From Acididesulfobacillus acetoxydans (GTDB taxonomy: Bacteria > Bacillota > Desulfitobacteriia > Desulfitobacteriales > Desulfitobacteriaceae): a stretch of 52,840 nucleotides of DNA. Positions 7,860 to 15,760 of the stretch are shown piece after piece. Numbering within the stretch: the stretch's first letter is position 1; every line of letters starts with the position of its first letter. The notes under the pieces were generated by a model that was not told the origin of the DNA, ran no database searches, and worked only from the letters and a program-made list of their open reading frames with translations. The DNA is taken from NCBI RefSeq assembly GCF_900016645.1, contig NZ_CDGJ01000016.1. The stretch is one strand, 5' to 3'. A program made the position numbers and the translations under genes.

Positions 7860-9098
7860 TCACTCGAAGACTTTTTCCTCGCTCAGATGCGAGTTTTCGG
7901 CATCGTTCTCACTTAAGCGTTTACCGGCGGAAGCAGCCGCCATTTCTTTGTAATACTCATGCTGGATGATGAGATCCATGATCTCATTCGTACCGGTCCA
8001 GATCATGATCAGGCGGGTATCGCGCAAGAGGCGTTCGATCGGATACACGTTGGTATACCCGATTCCCCCCATAATCTGCATGGCATCGTTGACTACGGCC
8101 CAAGTCGTCTCTGTGGCAAATTTCTTCGCTTCTGAGACCAGGCGGCGGGCCATTGACGGGGAAACACCGCTGTCAATCGCGCGGGCGGCGGCGTAGACCA
8201 AGGAGCGGGCCGCGTCCAGGCGGGTGAGGGAATCGGCGACTTTAAAGCTGACGGCTTCAAAGTCCTTGATTTTGCGGCCGAAAGCCTTACGTTTGGTGCT
8301 GTAGGCGGAGGCCACGTCCAAGGCGGCGCGGGCCATGCCCAAAGCCCCGGCGGCACTGGTCAGGCGTTCCGGGATCATCATCTGATAGAAGATTTTCGCG
8401 GCTTGTCCTGCTTGCCCGAGCAGATTCTCCTCGGGAACCCGTACATTCTTGAAGACCACCCGGCCGGCCCCGCCTCCCCGTGTGCCCATGAGTCCGTAGA
8501 CATGGGCGACTTCCACCCCGGGTCCACGGTCGACGATAAAAGCGCTCATGCTCTCATGGGCTTTGCCTTCCGGGTCAGTGTTAGCATAGACCATGAAGTA
8601 ATCGGCACCCTCCGCTCCGACCACAAAGCGCTTTTGCCCGTTCAAAATGTAGCCCTGGCCTTCCCGTCGGGCAATCGTCGTGGCCCCGAAGAAGTCCGAG
8701 CCGCCGCGGGGTTCGGTCAGGGCCTCTGCCGTATACAATTTCCCGGCAAGCGTGGGTTTAAGGTAGCGTTCTTTCAGATGCTCCGAACCGAATTTGGCAA
8801 TGGCTTCGCCGACGATGGAGGGAAGAGAGTAAAGACAGGCCAGGCTTGTACCCAGGACCCCGACTTCTTCCAGAACCGCCACTTCCTCTTGCCAGCGAAG
8901 TCCGCGCCCGCCATAAGGCTTGTCAAAGCGCAGGCCCAAAAGGTTTGCGTCTCCCAAAGCCTTGAGGTAATCCGGGGGGTAAGTGATTTTCTCGGCGTCC
9001 ATATCCAGAATTAGTTGCCGGGGGACTTTCTCCCGGACAAAAGCGGCGGCTTCCTCCTGCAGGCTTTTTTGATCGTCTGTTAAAAGGAAATCAAACAT
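7860..9098 (-). CDS. Acyl-CoA dehydrogenase
   Basis: 412 residues, the usual length. FAD-dependent alpha,beta-dehydrogenation of an acyl-CoA, passing electrons to electron-transfer flavoprotein. The family signatures are seen: ALTEPRGGSDF, the RKAFGRKI segment and the C-terminal MQIMGGIGYTNVYPIERLLRD. The usual YEGT motif carrying the catalytic Glu reads IWTGTNEI here, with Thr at 368. A Glu at 244 in IPERLTSAAG lines up with the base used by isovaleryl-CoA and long-chain dehydrogenases, which suggests a branched- or long-chain-type active site. ATG 9098 has AGGAGGAG upstream. An operator region shared with the MerR gene lies about 100-140 bases upstream. Confidence 0.92.
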   Translation of the reverse strand: MFDFLLTDDQKSLQEEAAAFVREKVPRQLILDMDAEKITYPPDYLKALGDANLLGLRFDKPYGGRGLRWQEEVAVLEEVGVLGTSLACLYSLPSIVGEAIAKFGSEHLKERYLKPTLAGKLYTAEALTEPRGGSDFFGATTIARREGQGYILNGQKRFVVGAEGADYFMVYANTDPEGKAHESMSAFIVDRGPGVEVAHVYGLMGTRGGGAGRVVFKNVRVPEENLLGQAGQAAKIFYQMMIPERLTSAAGALGMARAALDVASAYSTKRKAFGRKIKDFEAVSFKVADSLTRLDAARSLVYAAARAIDSGVSPSMARRLVSEAKKFATETTWAVVNDAMQIMGGIGYTNVYPIERLLRDTRLIMIWTGTNEIMDLIIQHEYYKEMAAASAGKRLSENDAENSHLSEEKVFE

Positions 9099-9194
9099 AA
9101 TTGAATCTTCTCCTCCTTATTCAAGTACCTTGACCTTGCCTCTTTCCGAGCAAATTCTGTTCGTGAAGCCTTAATCTTAGATCGATAGATAAGA

Positions 9195-9234
9195 GATAAG
9201 AATGTTCTGTCGTCAGTTAACGTAAACGTCAAGA
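9195..9234 (-). promoter_or_regulatory. MerR-type operator upstream of the acyl-CoA dehydrogenase
   Basis: A 40-bp block matches 9958-9997 at 36 of 40 positions. Its core, TTAACGTAAACGTCAAG on the plus strand (9217-9233), reads CTTGACGTTTACGTTAA on the coding strand. This resembles the sites known for LiuR-type MerR regulators of acyl-CoA degradation and includes a TTGACG -35-like hexamer. The rest of 9099-9425 has no gene. Confidence 0.65.
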
Positions 9235-9425
9235 CGTACCATTTCCAGTTCCGCATTCCTGGGTGCCGGCAAACAGCCGCACCTGTGGATACTGACGCTC
9301 GTTGTAAAAGACAAAGGTAATTGATCGTATCCCCGTGGATTCCGTAGAACTGTTCACCTGCGGTCTGCACCGCAAACGGACAGCTGAATTTTTCCTGCCC
9401 ATAGGCTGTATTCTTCGCTGTGATT

Positions 9426-9851
9426 TTAAGGCTGTTTTGGTTGCTCCGGAGCGCTTTGGCTCCTGAGTTCGTCCAGCTTAGCGCAAAATTTTTTGTGGTA
9501 GTCCAAAAGCTCCTCCCGGATGAGGATAAGCTCTTGGATCTTCTCCTCAATTTCCTGCAGCCGCCGTTCGCCGTAGGCCACGGTGCGTTCAAGCTGAAGG
9601 CGCTCGCTGCGATCCTCGTCATAAAGGTCGATCATTTCTTTGATTTCGGCCAGGGAAAAACCGAGCTTTTTGCCGCGCAGAATGAGTTTCAGGCGAGTCC
9701 TTTCCCGCGGACCGTAGAGCCGCTGGTTCACTTTCTCTTGATTGAGCGGGGTGATGAGTCCCACTTCTTCGTAATAGCGGATGGTCCTGGGGGTGAGCAT
9801 GAATTCTTGGGCAAGCTCGGAAATGGTTATGGGCGGTTGGTGTTTGCTCAA
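9426..9851 (-). CDS. MerR-family transcriptional regulator (LiuR-like)
   Basis: 141 residues. The N-terminal winged helix is clear (ITISELAQEFMLTPRTIRYYEEVGLI, RLYGPRERTRLKLI), followed by a long coiled coil (about 75-130) for dimerisation. No Cys pair for metal binding is present in the C-terminal part, so the ligand is more likely an acyl-CoA, as in LiuR-type regulators. The start is a TTG at 9851 preceded by AAAGGAGAT at seven bases. It lies 327 bases upstream of the acyl-CoA dehydrogenase on the same strand, and both have the same operator, indicating control of the module and of itself. Confidence 0.9.
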   Translation of the reverse strand: MSKHQPPITISELAQEFMLTPRTIRYYEEVGLITPLNQEKVNQRLYGPRERTRLKLILRGKKLGFSLAEIKEMIDLYDEDRSERLQLERTVAYGERRLQEIEEKIQELILIREELLDYHKKFCAKLDELRSQSAPEQPKQP

Positions 9852-9957
9852 GTGACGGATCTCCTTTCCAATTCACTGCCTTTCGGTCAGGCCAATAGGC
9901 ACCGGATGATGATGATGGCTGGATGTGTCGCAGGGGGGTAGACAGCTGGCTCCTCAC

Positions 9958-9997
9958 GATAAGAATATTCTGCCACCAGTTAACGTAAACGTCAAGA
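9958..9997 (-). promoter_or_regulatory. MerR-type operator upstream of the merR gene
   Basis: Second copy of the 40-bp operator region, core 9980-9996 identical to that at 9217-9233. Position about 110-145 bases upstream of the regulator's TTG start suggests autoregulation. The remainder of 9852-10258 holds no convincing gene. Confidence 0.65.
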
Positions 9998-10137
9998 GAA
10001 AAAAGCTGCGTACTTGACGGTTTCGCTGCCGCGCCAAACCTTTGGGTAACACCTGTAGTCAACCTGTGGAGCGGCTAAGCGCTGCCTTAACCAAAAAACT
10101 CAAGAAGCTCAAAGTGGGAAAGTCAGCCAGAATGTGG

Positions 10138-10143
10138 TATACT
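10138..10143 (+). promoter_or_regulatory. Possible extended -10 element for the aldolase gene
   Basis: TGGTATACT is a good extended -10 (TATACT at 10138-10143) about 115 bases before the aldolase start. No strong -35 hexamer is visible. Confidence 0.3.
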
Positions 10144-10258
10144 TTGGCTAAGAGCGTATTTGCGTTTTCGGACCCAAACAGGCGTGTAGGAGCAAGTGTG
10201 GATAGGAAACCATGGATAAGCAGCCATGGATCCGATATTTCAGGAAAGGGGATATGAC

Positions 10259-11146
10259 ATGGATAGCAAGCAAGCGGAGAGAATGCGCCACGGGAAGGGG
10301 TTTATTGCAGCGCTGGATCAAAGCGGCGGCAGCACCCCCAAGGCTTTGGAACTGTATGGGATACCCAGAGATTCATACTCGGGTGAGGAGGAGATGTTCA
10401 ATCTCGTCCACGCGATGAGGACCCGGATAATCACCAGCCCGGCCTTCACGTCCGAATACATATTGGGCGCGATTCTTTTCGAACAGACCATGGACCGTTC
10501 CATTGAAGGGATGCTGACCGGTGATTATCTCTGGGAGAAGAAAGGGATCCTCTCTTTTCTGAAGGTAGATAAGGGCCTGGCTCCGCTCAGCGACGGTGTA
10601 CAGATGATGAAACCTATTGCCGATCTGGATGACTTACTCAAGAGAGCGGTCGCACGCAAAATGTTCGGTACGAAGATGCGTTCTGTCATCAAGAGTGCAG
10701 ACCCCAATGGCATCAAACGGATCGTCGATCAGCAGTTCGAATACGGTCGGCGCATTGCCGCAGCCGGGCTCGTACCGATTATCGAACCGGAGGTCGACAT
10801 CCTCAGTGCCGATAAGGCGGAGTCGGAGCGGCTGCTCAAAGCTGAAATCTTGCGGCATCTGGATGTTCTGCCCGGGGACGTCAGTGTCATGCTTAAACTT
10901 TCGATTCCGACTAAGGCCAATCTCTACTCGGATCTCATCGCCCATCCTCGCGTCCTGCGCGTGGTGGCGTTGTCCGGCGGCTACAGCCGGGATGAGGCTG
11001 CTCAGAAGTTGGCGCTCAATCCGGGCCTGATCGCGAGTTTTTCCCGCGCCCTCTCGGAAGGCCTGACGGCCGCGCAGTCTGAGGCAGAATTTAATGCCGT
11101 GCTGTCTGATTCCATCCAAAAGATCTATCAGGCATCCATTACCTGA
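10259..11146 (+). CDS. Class I fructose-bisphosphate aldolase
   Basis: 295 residues, the length of the bacterial class I enzyme (FdaB type). Reversibly cleaves fructose 1,6-bisphosphate to glyceraldehyde 3-phosphate and dihydroxyacetone phosphate in the cytoplasm. Seen: GFIAALDQSGGSTPKAL near the N-terminus, FEQTMDR, PEVDI and the Schiff-base Lys in VMLKLSIPTKANLYSD (K213), then ALSGGYSR for phosphate binding. ATG 10259 has GGAAAGGGGA just upstream; an in-frame ATG at 10226 lacks a site. It is a single-gene unit; the IS200/IS605 element begins right after its stop codon. Confidence 0.93.
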   Translation: MDSKQAERMRHGKGFIAALDQSGGSTPKALELYGIPRDSYSGEEEMFNLVHAMRTRIITSPAFTSEYILGAILFEQTMDRSIEGMLTGDYLWEKKGILSFLKVDKGLAPLSDGVQMMKPIADLDDLLKRAVARKMFGTKMRSVIKSADPNGIKRIVDQQFEYGRRIAAAGLVPIIEPEVDILSADKAESERLLKAEILRHLDVLPGDVSVMLKLSIPTKANLYSDLIAHPRVLRVVALSGGYSRDEAAQKLALNPGLIASFSRALSEGLTAAQSEAEFNAVLSDSIQKIYQASIT

Positions 11147-11154
11147 GCTTAGCC

Positions 11155-11286
11155 CAACCACGTATCTTTTGTTTCATCAACCGTTGCCCTCGTCCAGCAC
11201 TCAAGGTTTCTCAGTGCTGGATGAGGGCTTACACAATTTCCACAGGCGTAACTTCGGGCGGTTCCCACCCTACAGAAAATCTATGT
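11155..11286 (-). ncRNA. Putative omega-RNA / right end of the IS element
   Basis: Directly after the ancestral tnpB stop the minus strand has GGGTGGGAACCGCCC, then TTACGCC with a matching GTGTAA, and a 16-bp stem (11186-11201 with 11213-11228, one mismatch). TnpB proteins are known to be guided by RNA made from the 3' end of the gene and the right end of the element, and this layout fits. The same large hairpin could serve the aldolase transcript on the plus strand, but no T-run follows. Confidence 0.45.
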
Positions 11287-12380
11287 TTAGGCCATGGCAC
11301 TCAGTCCACGCTCTAAGATGAGTTTAGCACTCACTAGATCCCGATCCATCTCTAGTCCGCCACCGGGCACTCATGGAGACGGACACTGAGGTCTTTGGGG
11401 ACATGCGCTCCACATAAGCAGGTTTGCGATGTGCCCTTGGGGTCAACTAGAACGTGTCGTTTCCCCTGGCGTAAACTTTTGTACTCAATGTAGTCTCCGA
11501 ATTTCCCCCATCCGGCATCTTGGATGCTCTTGGCGAGTTTGTGATTTCGGATCATGTTTTTTATCGTTAGATTCTCCATGATAATAAGGTCATGGTTCTT
11601 GACGATTTGAGCACTTGCCTTGTGGAGAAAGTCCCTGCGTTGGTTGGCGATTTTGGCGTGTACTTTGGCGACCTTCGCTTTGGCCTTCCCTCGGTTGTGT
11701 GAACCTTTCTTTTTGCGGGAAAGCCTGCGCTGTTCCTTGGCAAGTTTTTTCTCTGTTTTGCGGAAGTACTTCGGGTTGTCGATATACGTTTCGTCAGACA
11801 AAACCGCAAAATGGTTGATGCCGCGATCAATGCCCACTGCTTTCATGGCATTTTCTACCGGCTCGGCCTCTGGTATTTCAGTGGTTAGATTAGCGTACCA
11901 CTTGCCGCCATGGTATTTGACATTGACCCGCGAAATAGCCTGGGCCGGAAACTCTCGGTGAACGTTCATCTTAATAAAGCCTATTTTTGACAAGTAAATA
12001 CAACCCGGTCTGCTGAACGTCTTCTTGACATTATCCACTTGCGGATAACTGAATGAAGTGTAGTGGTCCCGGTCTTTGTAATGTGGATATCCGGCAAGAC
12101 CGCTGAAAAACCGTTTGAAAGCATCCTCTAGTCGACGCAGCGCATCTTGTAAAACTTGGCTCTGAATTTCTTCGTATTCAGGCAATTCTCTCTTCATCGC
12201 TGGCAGTTCATTCTGTTGTGAGGTGTAGGACAAGGATTTGCCCCTTTGATGGTAACAAGTTTCTCTTTGTTCCAACGCAGCGTTATCAAGATGACGGCAA
12301 AGTTTCAGGGTATAGAACATCTTCTGTTCCTGTTCGCGGGAGGGGTATATCTCATATCGGTACACAATGCATCGTCTCAC
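11287..12380 (-). pseudogene. tnpB: tnpB, RNA-guided endonuclease, frameshifted
   Basis: The frame opens with GTG at 12380, overlapping the tnpA stop, and runs 342 residues to a TAG at 11352-11354. RuvC-I is present as GIDRG and RuvC-II as IIMENL. The zinc finger begins TSQTCLCGAHVPKDLSVRLHECP but then fails. Reading past the point between 11360 and 11361 in the next frame gives GLEMDRDLVSAKLILERGLS and a natural stop at 11287. One base is missing: the codon that should encode the fourth zinc Cys (TGC) has lost its T. The truncated product lacks the RuvC-III Asp (DRD), so cleavage activity should be lost. The change looks recent because the rest of the gene is intact. Confidence 0.88.
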
Positions 12381-12781
12381 CTCTTTTCTCCTTGAGATTC
12401 AATATACTTTTTCAGGGTTTCTAAGGGGGCTCCACCCGTTGTTAGCAGACAAAAGCTTTGAGACCAGAAATACTCCTTCCAGAGTTGGGGCCGAACTTGA
12501 GGAAATTCCTTCTTGACCAATCGGGATGACGCGCTTTTGAAAGCATTAATGTACTTCGATAACTCCGAATTAGGATGCGCTTTGAATAAGATGTGGACGT
12601 GATCTCGATTATAATTGTATTCCAGAAAGGTAACGTGGTAGTTCTGACCGATGATTTCTCCGATCTCTCGGATACGAATGGCTATCGTATCATCAATGAC
12701 CTCTCGGCGGTACTTAATCACCATGATCAGATGATAAGTCAGTAAGAATACTGAGTGATTATTGTTATCAAGGTTCTGCAT
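12377..12781 (-). CDS. tnpA: IS200/IS605 Y1 transposase TnpA
   Basis: 134 residues, normal for the family. It cuts and joins single-stranded DNA at the element ends. The HUH motif is visible as DHVHILF and the catalytic Tyr in LETLKKYIESQ near the C-terminus. It appears intact, so the element may still be mobile although its TnpB is broken. An ATAATCAG/CTGATTAT inverted repeat lies just upstream of the start. Confidence 0.93.
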   Translation of the reverse strand: MQNLDNNNHSVFLLTYHLIMVIKYRREVIDDTIAIRIREIGEIIGQNYHVTFLEYNYNRDHVHILFKAHPNSELSKYINAFKSASSRLVKKEFPQVRPQLWKEYFWSQSFCLLTTGGAPLETLKKYIESQGEKR

Positions 12782-12869
12782 ATAATCAGCCCTCTACTCT
12801 ATATACGACTGATTATATTATACCAGAATAACTTTCCAAATACTATAGGCTTTTTCGTGAATGTCCATA

Positions 12870-12920
12870 GCGATTCATCCCCCGCCTATAGAGGCCTATA
12901 GAGGACGGGGGATGAATCGC
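12870..12920. repeat. Left-end palindrome of the IS element
   Basis: GCGATTCATCCCCCG (12870-12884) pairs perfectly with CGGGGGATGAATCGC (12906-12920). The loop carries two tandem copies of CCTATAGAGG. Hairpins of this size are recognised by TnpA in this family. Confidence 0.65.
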
Positions 12921-12929
12921 AAGCCATGT

Positions 12930-13080
12930 TAAAAGGCGGCCTCCTTTTGCTTGGGCGCCGGATCGGAAAGTCAGCTCACGTGGCCTCACCCCCAGAAGGG
13001 CAGCCGCCTAGCCTCACCTGAAAAGAAGTAAGGGTGCAGCCATCAAGGCTGCCCGAAAGCTGTCGCGTTACGCGTCCGTA
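12930..13080 (+). other. Possibly structured leader between the IS element and the sensor operon
   Basis: No gene is seen in 12926-13160. GGCGGC near 12935 can pair with GCCGCC near 13005, and GCAGCC-ATCAA-GGCTGC forms a short hairpin near 13036-13052. I could not match it to a riboswitch class by eye. It lies upstream of the promoter proposed at 13123-13150, so it may instead belong to the IS flank. Confidence 0.25.
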
Positions 13081-13122
13081 GTGTACGCGGGTTCGGAGAA
13101 ATAGTCGGAAATTATTGGCTGA

Positions 13123-13150
13123 TTGCTATTTTTGCAAACCGGTCTAAAAT
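13123..13150 (+). promoter_or_regulatory. Candidate promoter of the sensor operon
   Basis: TTGCTA (13123-13128), 16-base spacer, TAAAAT (13145-13150), about 75 bases before the lipoprotein start. The spacing is slightly short of ideal. Confidence 0.4.
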
Positions 13151-13226
13151 AAGGTTATGATATTTGGATAGAAAGCTTGTACTTTGGACGATGAAGCCTT
13201 GCCAAGGAAAGGAAAGAACGACTGAC

Positions 13227-14207
13227 ATGGCCAGAACAAAAGAAAGAGGACAAACGCCGAAAACAACCCGCTTCAGGGTTTGCCAACGCAAATTTGCCCT
13301 GTTGGCGCTGTTGCTTCTCTTATCCTCGTTCCTCCTCACGGCTTGCTCTCAGGGGCCGGCTCTGCCATGGGTGTCTTTGCAGGGGCCCATGAGCATTGCG
13401 TCCCGAACGGGAAAAGCTACACGGCAAGATCCTGTCCGGGTTGTCCTGGCTTCCATCACCTCGCCCCAGGAATCGCGGGTCTATTACGATGCCATGCTGA
13501 ATTATCTGGGCCGGCAGTTGGGCCGGCCCATCGATATTATCCAGCGGAAAACTTACGCGGAAGCGAATGATTTGGTGCGGGCAGGGTCGGCCGATGTCGC
13601 CTTCGTCTGTACTTATGCCTATGTGGCCGGGCATGCGGAATTCGGGATGGAGCTTCTGGCGGCTCCGGTAATCCACGGACAAACGACGTATCACGCCGAC
13701 GTCATTGTGAACAAAAACAGCAGCATCACCTCCTTCTCACAGCTGCGGGGGAAGGTTTTCGCTTTTACCGATCCCATGTCCAATACGGGGACCATGTATC
13801 CCCTTTCCCTGGTGAAGGCTTTGGGCTCCACTCCGGACGAGTTTTTTGCCAAATACTTCTATACCTACAGCCATGACTATGCCATTCTGGCGGTGGCGGA
13901 TGGCTTGGCCGACGGGGCCTCCGTGGATAGTACGGTCTATGACTACCTGCGCAGCAGCAGTCCGGCATCGGTGGCTAAAGTAAGAGTCATTCGGGTTTCG
14001 CCGCCCTATGGGATGCCGCCGATTGTCGTACGCGCGGACCTGGATCCCCAGCTGAAGAAAAAAATTCAAATGATCCTTCTCCGGATGAATGAGAATAGCT
14101 CGGGCAGAAAAATCCTGGCCAAATTGCACATTCAGCGTTTTGTCACTGTCAAAGATTCCCTCTATGACAGTGTACGTGCCTTGGCCAAGGCGGCCGGTGC
14201 TCCGTGA
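13227..14207 (+). CDS. PhnD-like substrate-binding lipoprotein, probable sensor component
   Basis: 326 residues. A Gram-positive lipoprotein signal ends LLTAC with the lipidated Cys at 40. The mature part is a PhnD-type periplasmic-binding fold: VVLASITSPQESRVYYDAML, ADVAFVCTYAYV, FAFTDPMSNTGTMYP and YSHDYAILAVADGLADGASVDS. Family members bind phosphonates, phosphite or other oxyanions. There is no ABC permease or ATPase here. Instead a histidine kinase and response regulator follow with overlapping codons, so it most likely presents a ligand to the kinase, like the PhnD-like N-terminal part of the tetrathionate sensor TtrS. ATG 13227 is preceded by AAGGAAAGG at rather long spacing; an ATG at 13191 is an alternative. 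Confidence 0.85.
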   Translation: MARTKERGQTPKTTRFRVCQRKFALLALLLLLSSFLLTACSQGPALPWVSLQGPMSIASRTGKATRQDPVRVVLASITSPQESRVYYDAMLNYLGRQLGRPIDIIQRKTYAEANDLVRAGSADVAFVCTYAYVAGHAEFGMELLAAPVIHGQTTYHADVIVNKNSSITSFSQLRGKVFAFTDPMSNTGTMYPLSLVKALGSTPDEFFAKYFYTYSHDYAILAVADGLADGASVDSTVYDYLRSSSPASVAKVRVIRVSPPYGMPPIVVRADLDPQLKKKIQMILLRMNENSSGRKILAKLHIQRFVTVKDSLYDSVRALAKAAGAP

Positions 14208-15760
14208 CGGGGCGGGTGATGGGTACCCTGCGCCGCATAGTGAAGTTTTTGTTCAACCTGGTCGGTCTGCGTTTTAAAGTTATGGGCATCATCCTGCTCG
14301 TAGTTCTGATTTTCGGCGGCATAGCTATTTGGCAAGTCAGACAGTCTGCGGTGGCGACCTTCCGCCGGCAGTTGGATAGTCAGGGAATCTCGGCGGCCCA
14401 GGATGTGGCGGCCAGCAGTGTCGATTATATCTACACCAACAACGTTTTTGGTCTCTACCAGCTGGTAGAGGAGACTCTGAAATACAACAAGGATGTACGC
14501 TACGTCTTTATTCTCAGTCCGAATGGCCGGGTCTTGATCAGTTCCTTTGGCCAAGGAGTTCCCGTGAGGCTCCTGACGGCTAACCGGGTGGACCCCTCGG
14601 CGCGGGATCATCTTCAGCTGTTGAGGACGGAAGACGGTTTGATTCACGATATCGCTGTGCCGGCGGACGAAGGAAGGGCCGGTACGGTTCGTCTGGGGCT
14701 TTCGGAGAAAACCCTCTGGTCCACGGTGGGAGGTCTTATCCACCGCTTGCTCCTCACCGTTCTTGTGGCAGCCGGTCTGGGCTTGCTGGCGGCGTGGGTG
14801 CTCACGGTCCTGCTCAGCCGTCCGATTCTGGCGCTGGTCCGGGCGGCCCGCTCTATTGGGGAAGGTAATCTGGAATGCAGGGTGTCTTTGGACTGGGCCC
14901 AGGATGAGATCGGGCAGCTGGGCCTGACTTTCAATCAGATGATGGATAGCCTGCAGGATTATCACCAAAAAGTCCGCGCTTTCAGCCGGGAACTATTGGA
15001 ACGGAACCAAGAATTACAGCGGGTTTCGGAAGAACTTAAACGTAAAGAAGAAATGCGCTCTTATCTCTTAGGCCGCCTGATCACGGCCCAGGAGGAGGAG
15101 AGGCACCGCATCGCCCGTGAGCTGCACGATCAGACGAGTCAATCCCTCACCTCTCTCATGGTGGGCCTGAAGAATGCGGAAGCCGCGCCGGACATGGCGG
15201 CAGTGCGCAGGAATATCGCCGGGCTGCGCGCGCAGACAGACGGGATTTTGGAAGAAGTGCATAACCTGGCTCTTGAATTGCGTCCGCGCGTTCTGGATGA
15301 CCTGGGGCTGCCGGCGGGGTTACAGCGTTATTGCCGGGAGAGTGCCGAACGCTATGCCCTGGATATTGATTTACACTTGGATGGCTTTGCCGAGGGGGAG
15401 CGCTTGTCACCGGAACTGGAAAACACGCTCTTTCGGGTGATCCAGGAGGGAATTACCAACGCAGCCAAGCATGCCCGGGCCAAGAATGTCAGTGTCATTT
15501 TGGAACGGAGGGAAAAGCGGATATTGGCGATTGTGGAAGATGACGGGTGCGGTTTCGAGCCGGAGCGCCTGAAGACGGCGGCATCGGCTGAAAGAAAACT
15601 GGGTCTCTTTGGTATGCAGGAGCGCATGGCGTTGGTCGAGGGCCATATGACGATCGAGTCCGAGCCGGGTGAAGGGACGACCCTGTATTTTGATGTGCCT
15701 CTTCCGGAGAGTGAAGGAGGGAAACAAAGTGGCGAAGACCCGGATCTTGTTGGCGGATGA
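14204..15760 (+). CDS. NarX/LiaS-type sensor histidine kinase
   Basis: 518 residues. One membrane helix near 25-45, an extracytoplasmic sensor region (~46-175), a second helix (~180-205), a HAMP domain, a short coiled coil, a HisKA_3 dimerisation domain with the phospho-acceptor in IARELHDQ (H308), and a HATPase domain (IQEGITNAAKHA, VEDDGCGFEP, GLFGMQER). This subfamily partners with LuxR-type regulators, and one lies next. GTG 14204 overlaps the previous stop as GTGA; an ATG at 14219 is also possible. Co-translation with the PhnD-like lipoprotein suggests the two form one sensor. Confidence 0.92.
   Translation: MTGRVMGTLRRIVKFLFNLVGLRFKVMGIILLVVLIFGGIAIWQVRQSAVATFRRQLDSQGISAAQDVAASSVDYIYTNNVFGLYQLVEETLKYNKDVRYVFILSPNGRVLISSFGQGVPVRLLTANRVDPSARDHLQLLRTEDGLIHDIAVPADEGRAGTVRLGLSEKTLWSTVGGLIHRLLLTVLVAAGLGLLAAWVLTVLLSRPILALVRAARSIGEGNLECRVSLDWAQDEIGQLGLTFNQMMDSLQDYHQKVRAFSRELLERNQELQRVSEELKRKEEMRSYLLGRLITAQEEERHRIARELHDQTSQSLTSLMVGLKNAEAAPDMAAVRRNIAGLRAQTDGILEEVHNLALELRPRVLDDLGLPAGLQRYCRESAERYALDIDLHLDGFAEGERLSPELENTLFRVIQEGITNAAKHARAKNVSVILERREKRILAIVEDDGCGFEPERLKTAASAERKLGLFGMQERMALVEGHMTIESEPGEGTTLYFDVPLPESEGGKQSGEDPDLVGG

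Larger units (their letters stand above)
11150..12925 (-). mobile_element. IS200/IS605-family insertion sequence (tnpA plus broken tnpB)
   Basis: Contains a complete Y1 transposase gene and a downstream tnpB, both on the minus strand and overlapping by four bases. A palindromic left end lies at 12870-12920 and a structured right end at about 11155-11286. The outer limits are estimated: the right end falls within a few bases of the aldolase stop at 11146, and the left end close to 12925. Such elements have no terminal inverted repeats or target duplications, so exact ends cannot be fixed by eye. Confidence 0.85.

Noticed and set aside
10042..10257. Small open frame before the aldolase
   Set aside because: No ribosome binding site and random composition; it overlaps the probable aldolase promoter and leader.
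12930..13080. Cobalamin, c-di-GMP or molybdenum-cofactor riboswitch
   Set aside because: The defining conserved boxes could not be found by eye; only generic stems are visible.
13227..14207. Phosphonate ABC transporter binding protein
   Set aside because: The fold is PhnD-like, but no permease or ATPase is nearby; the overlapping histidine kinase makes a sensory role more likely.
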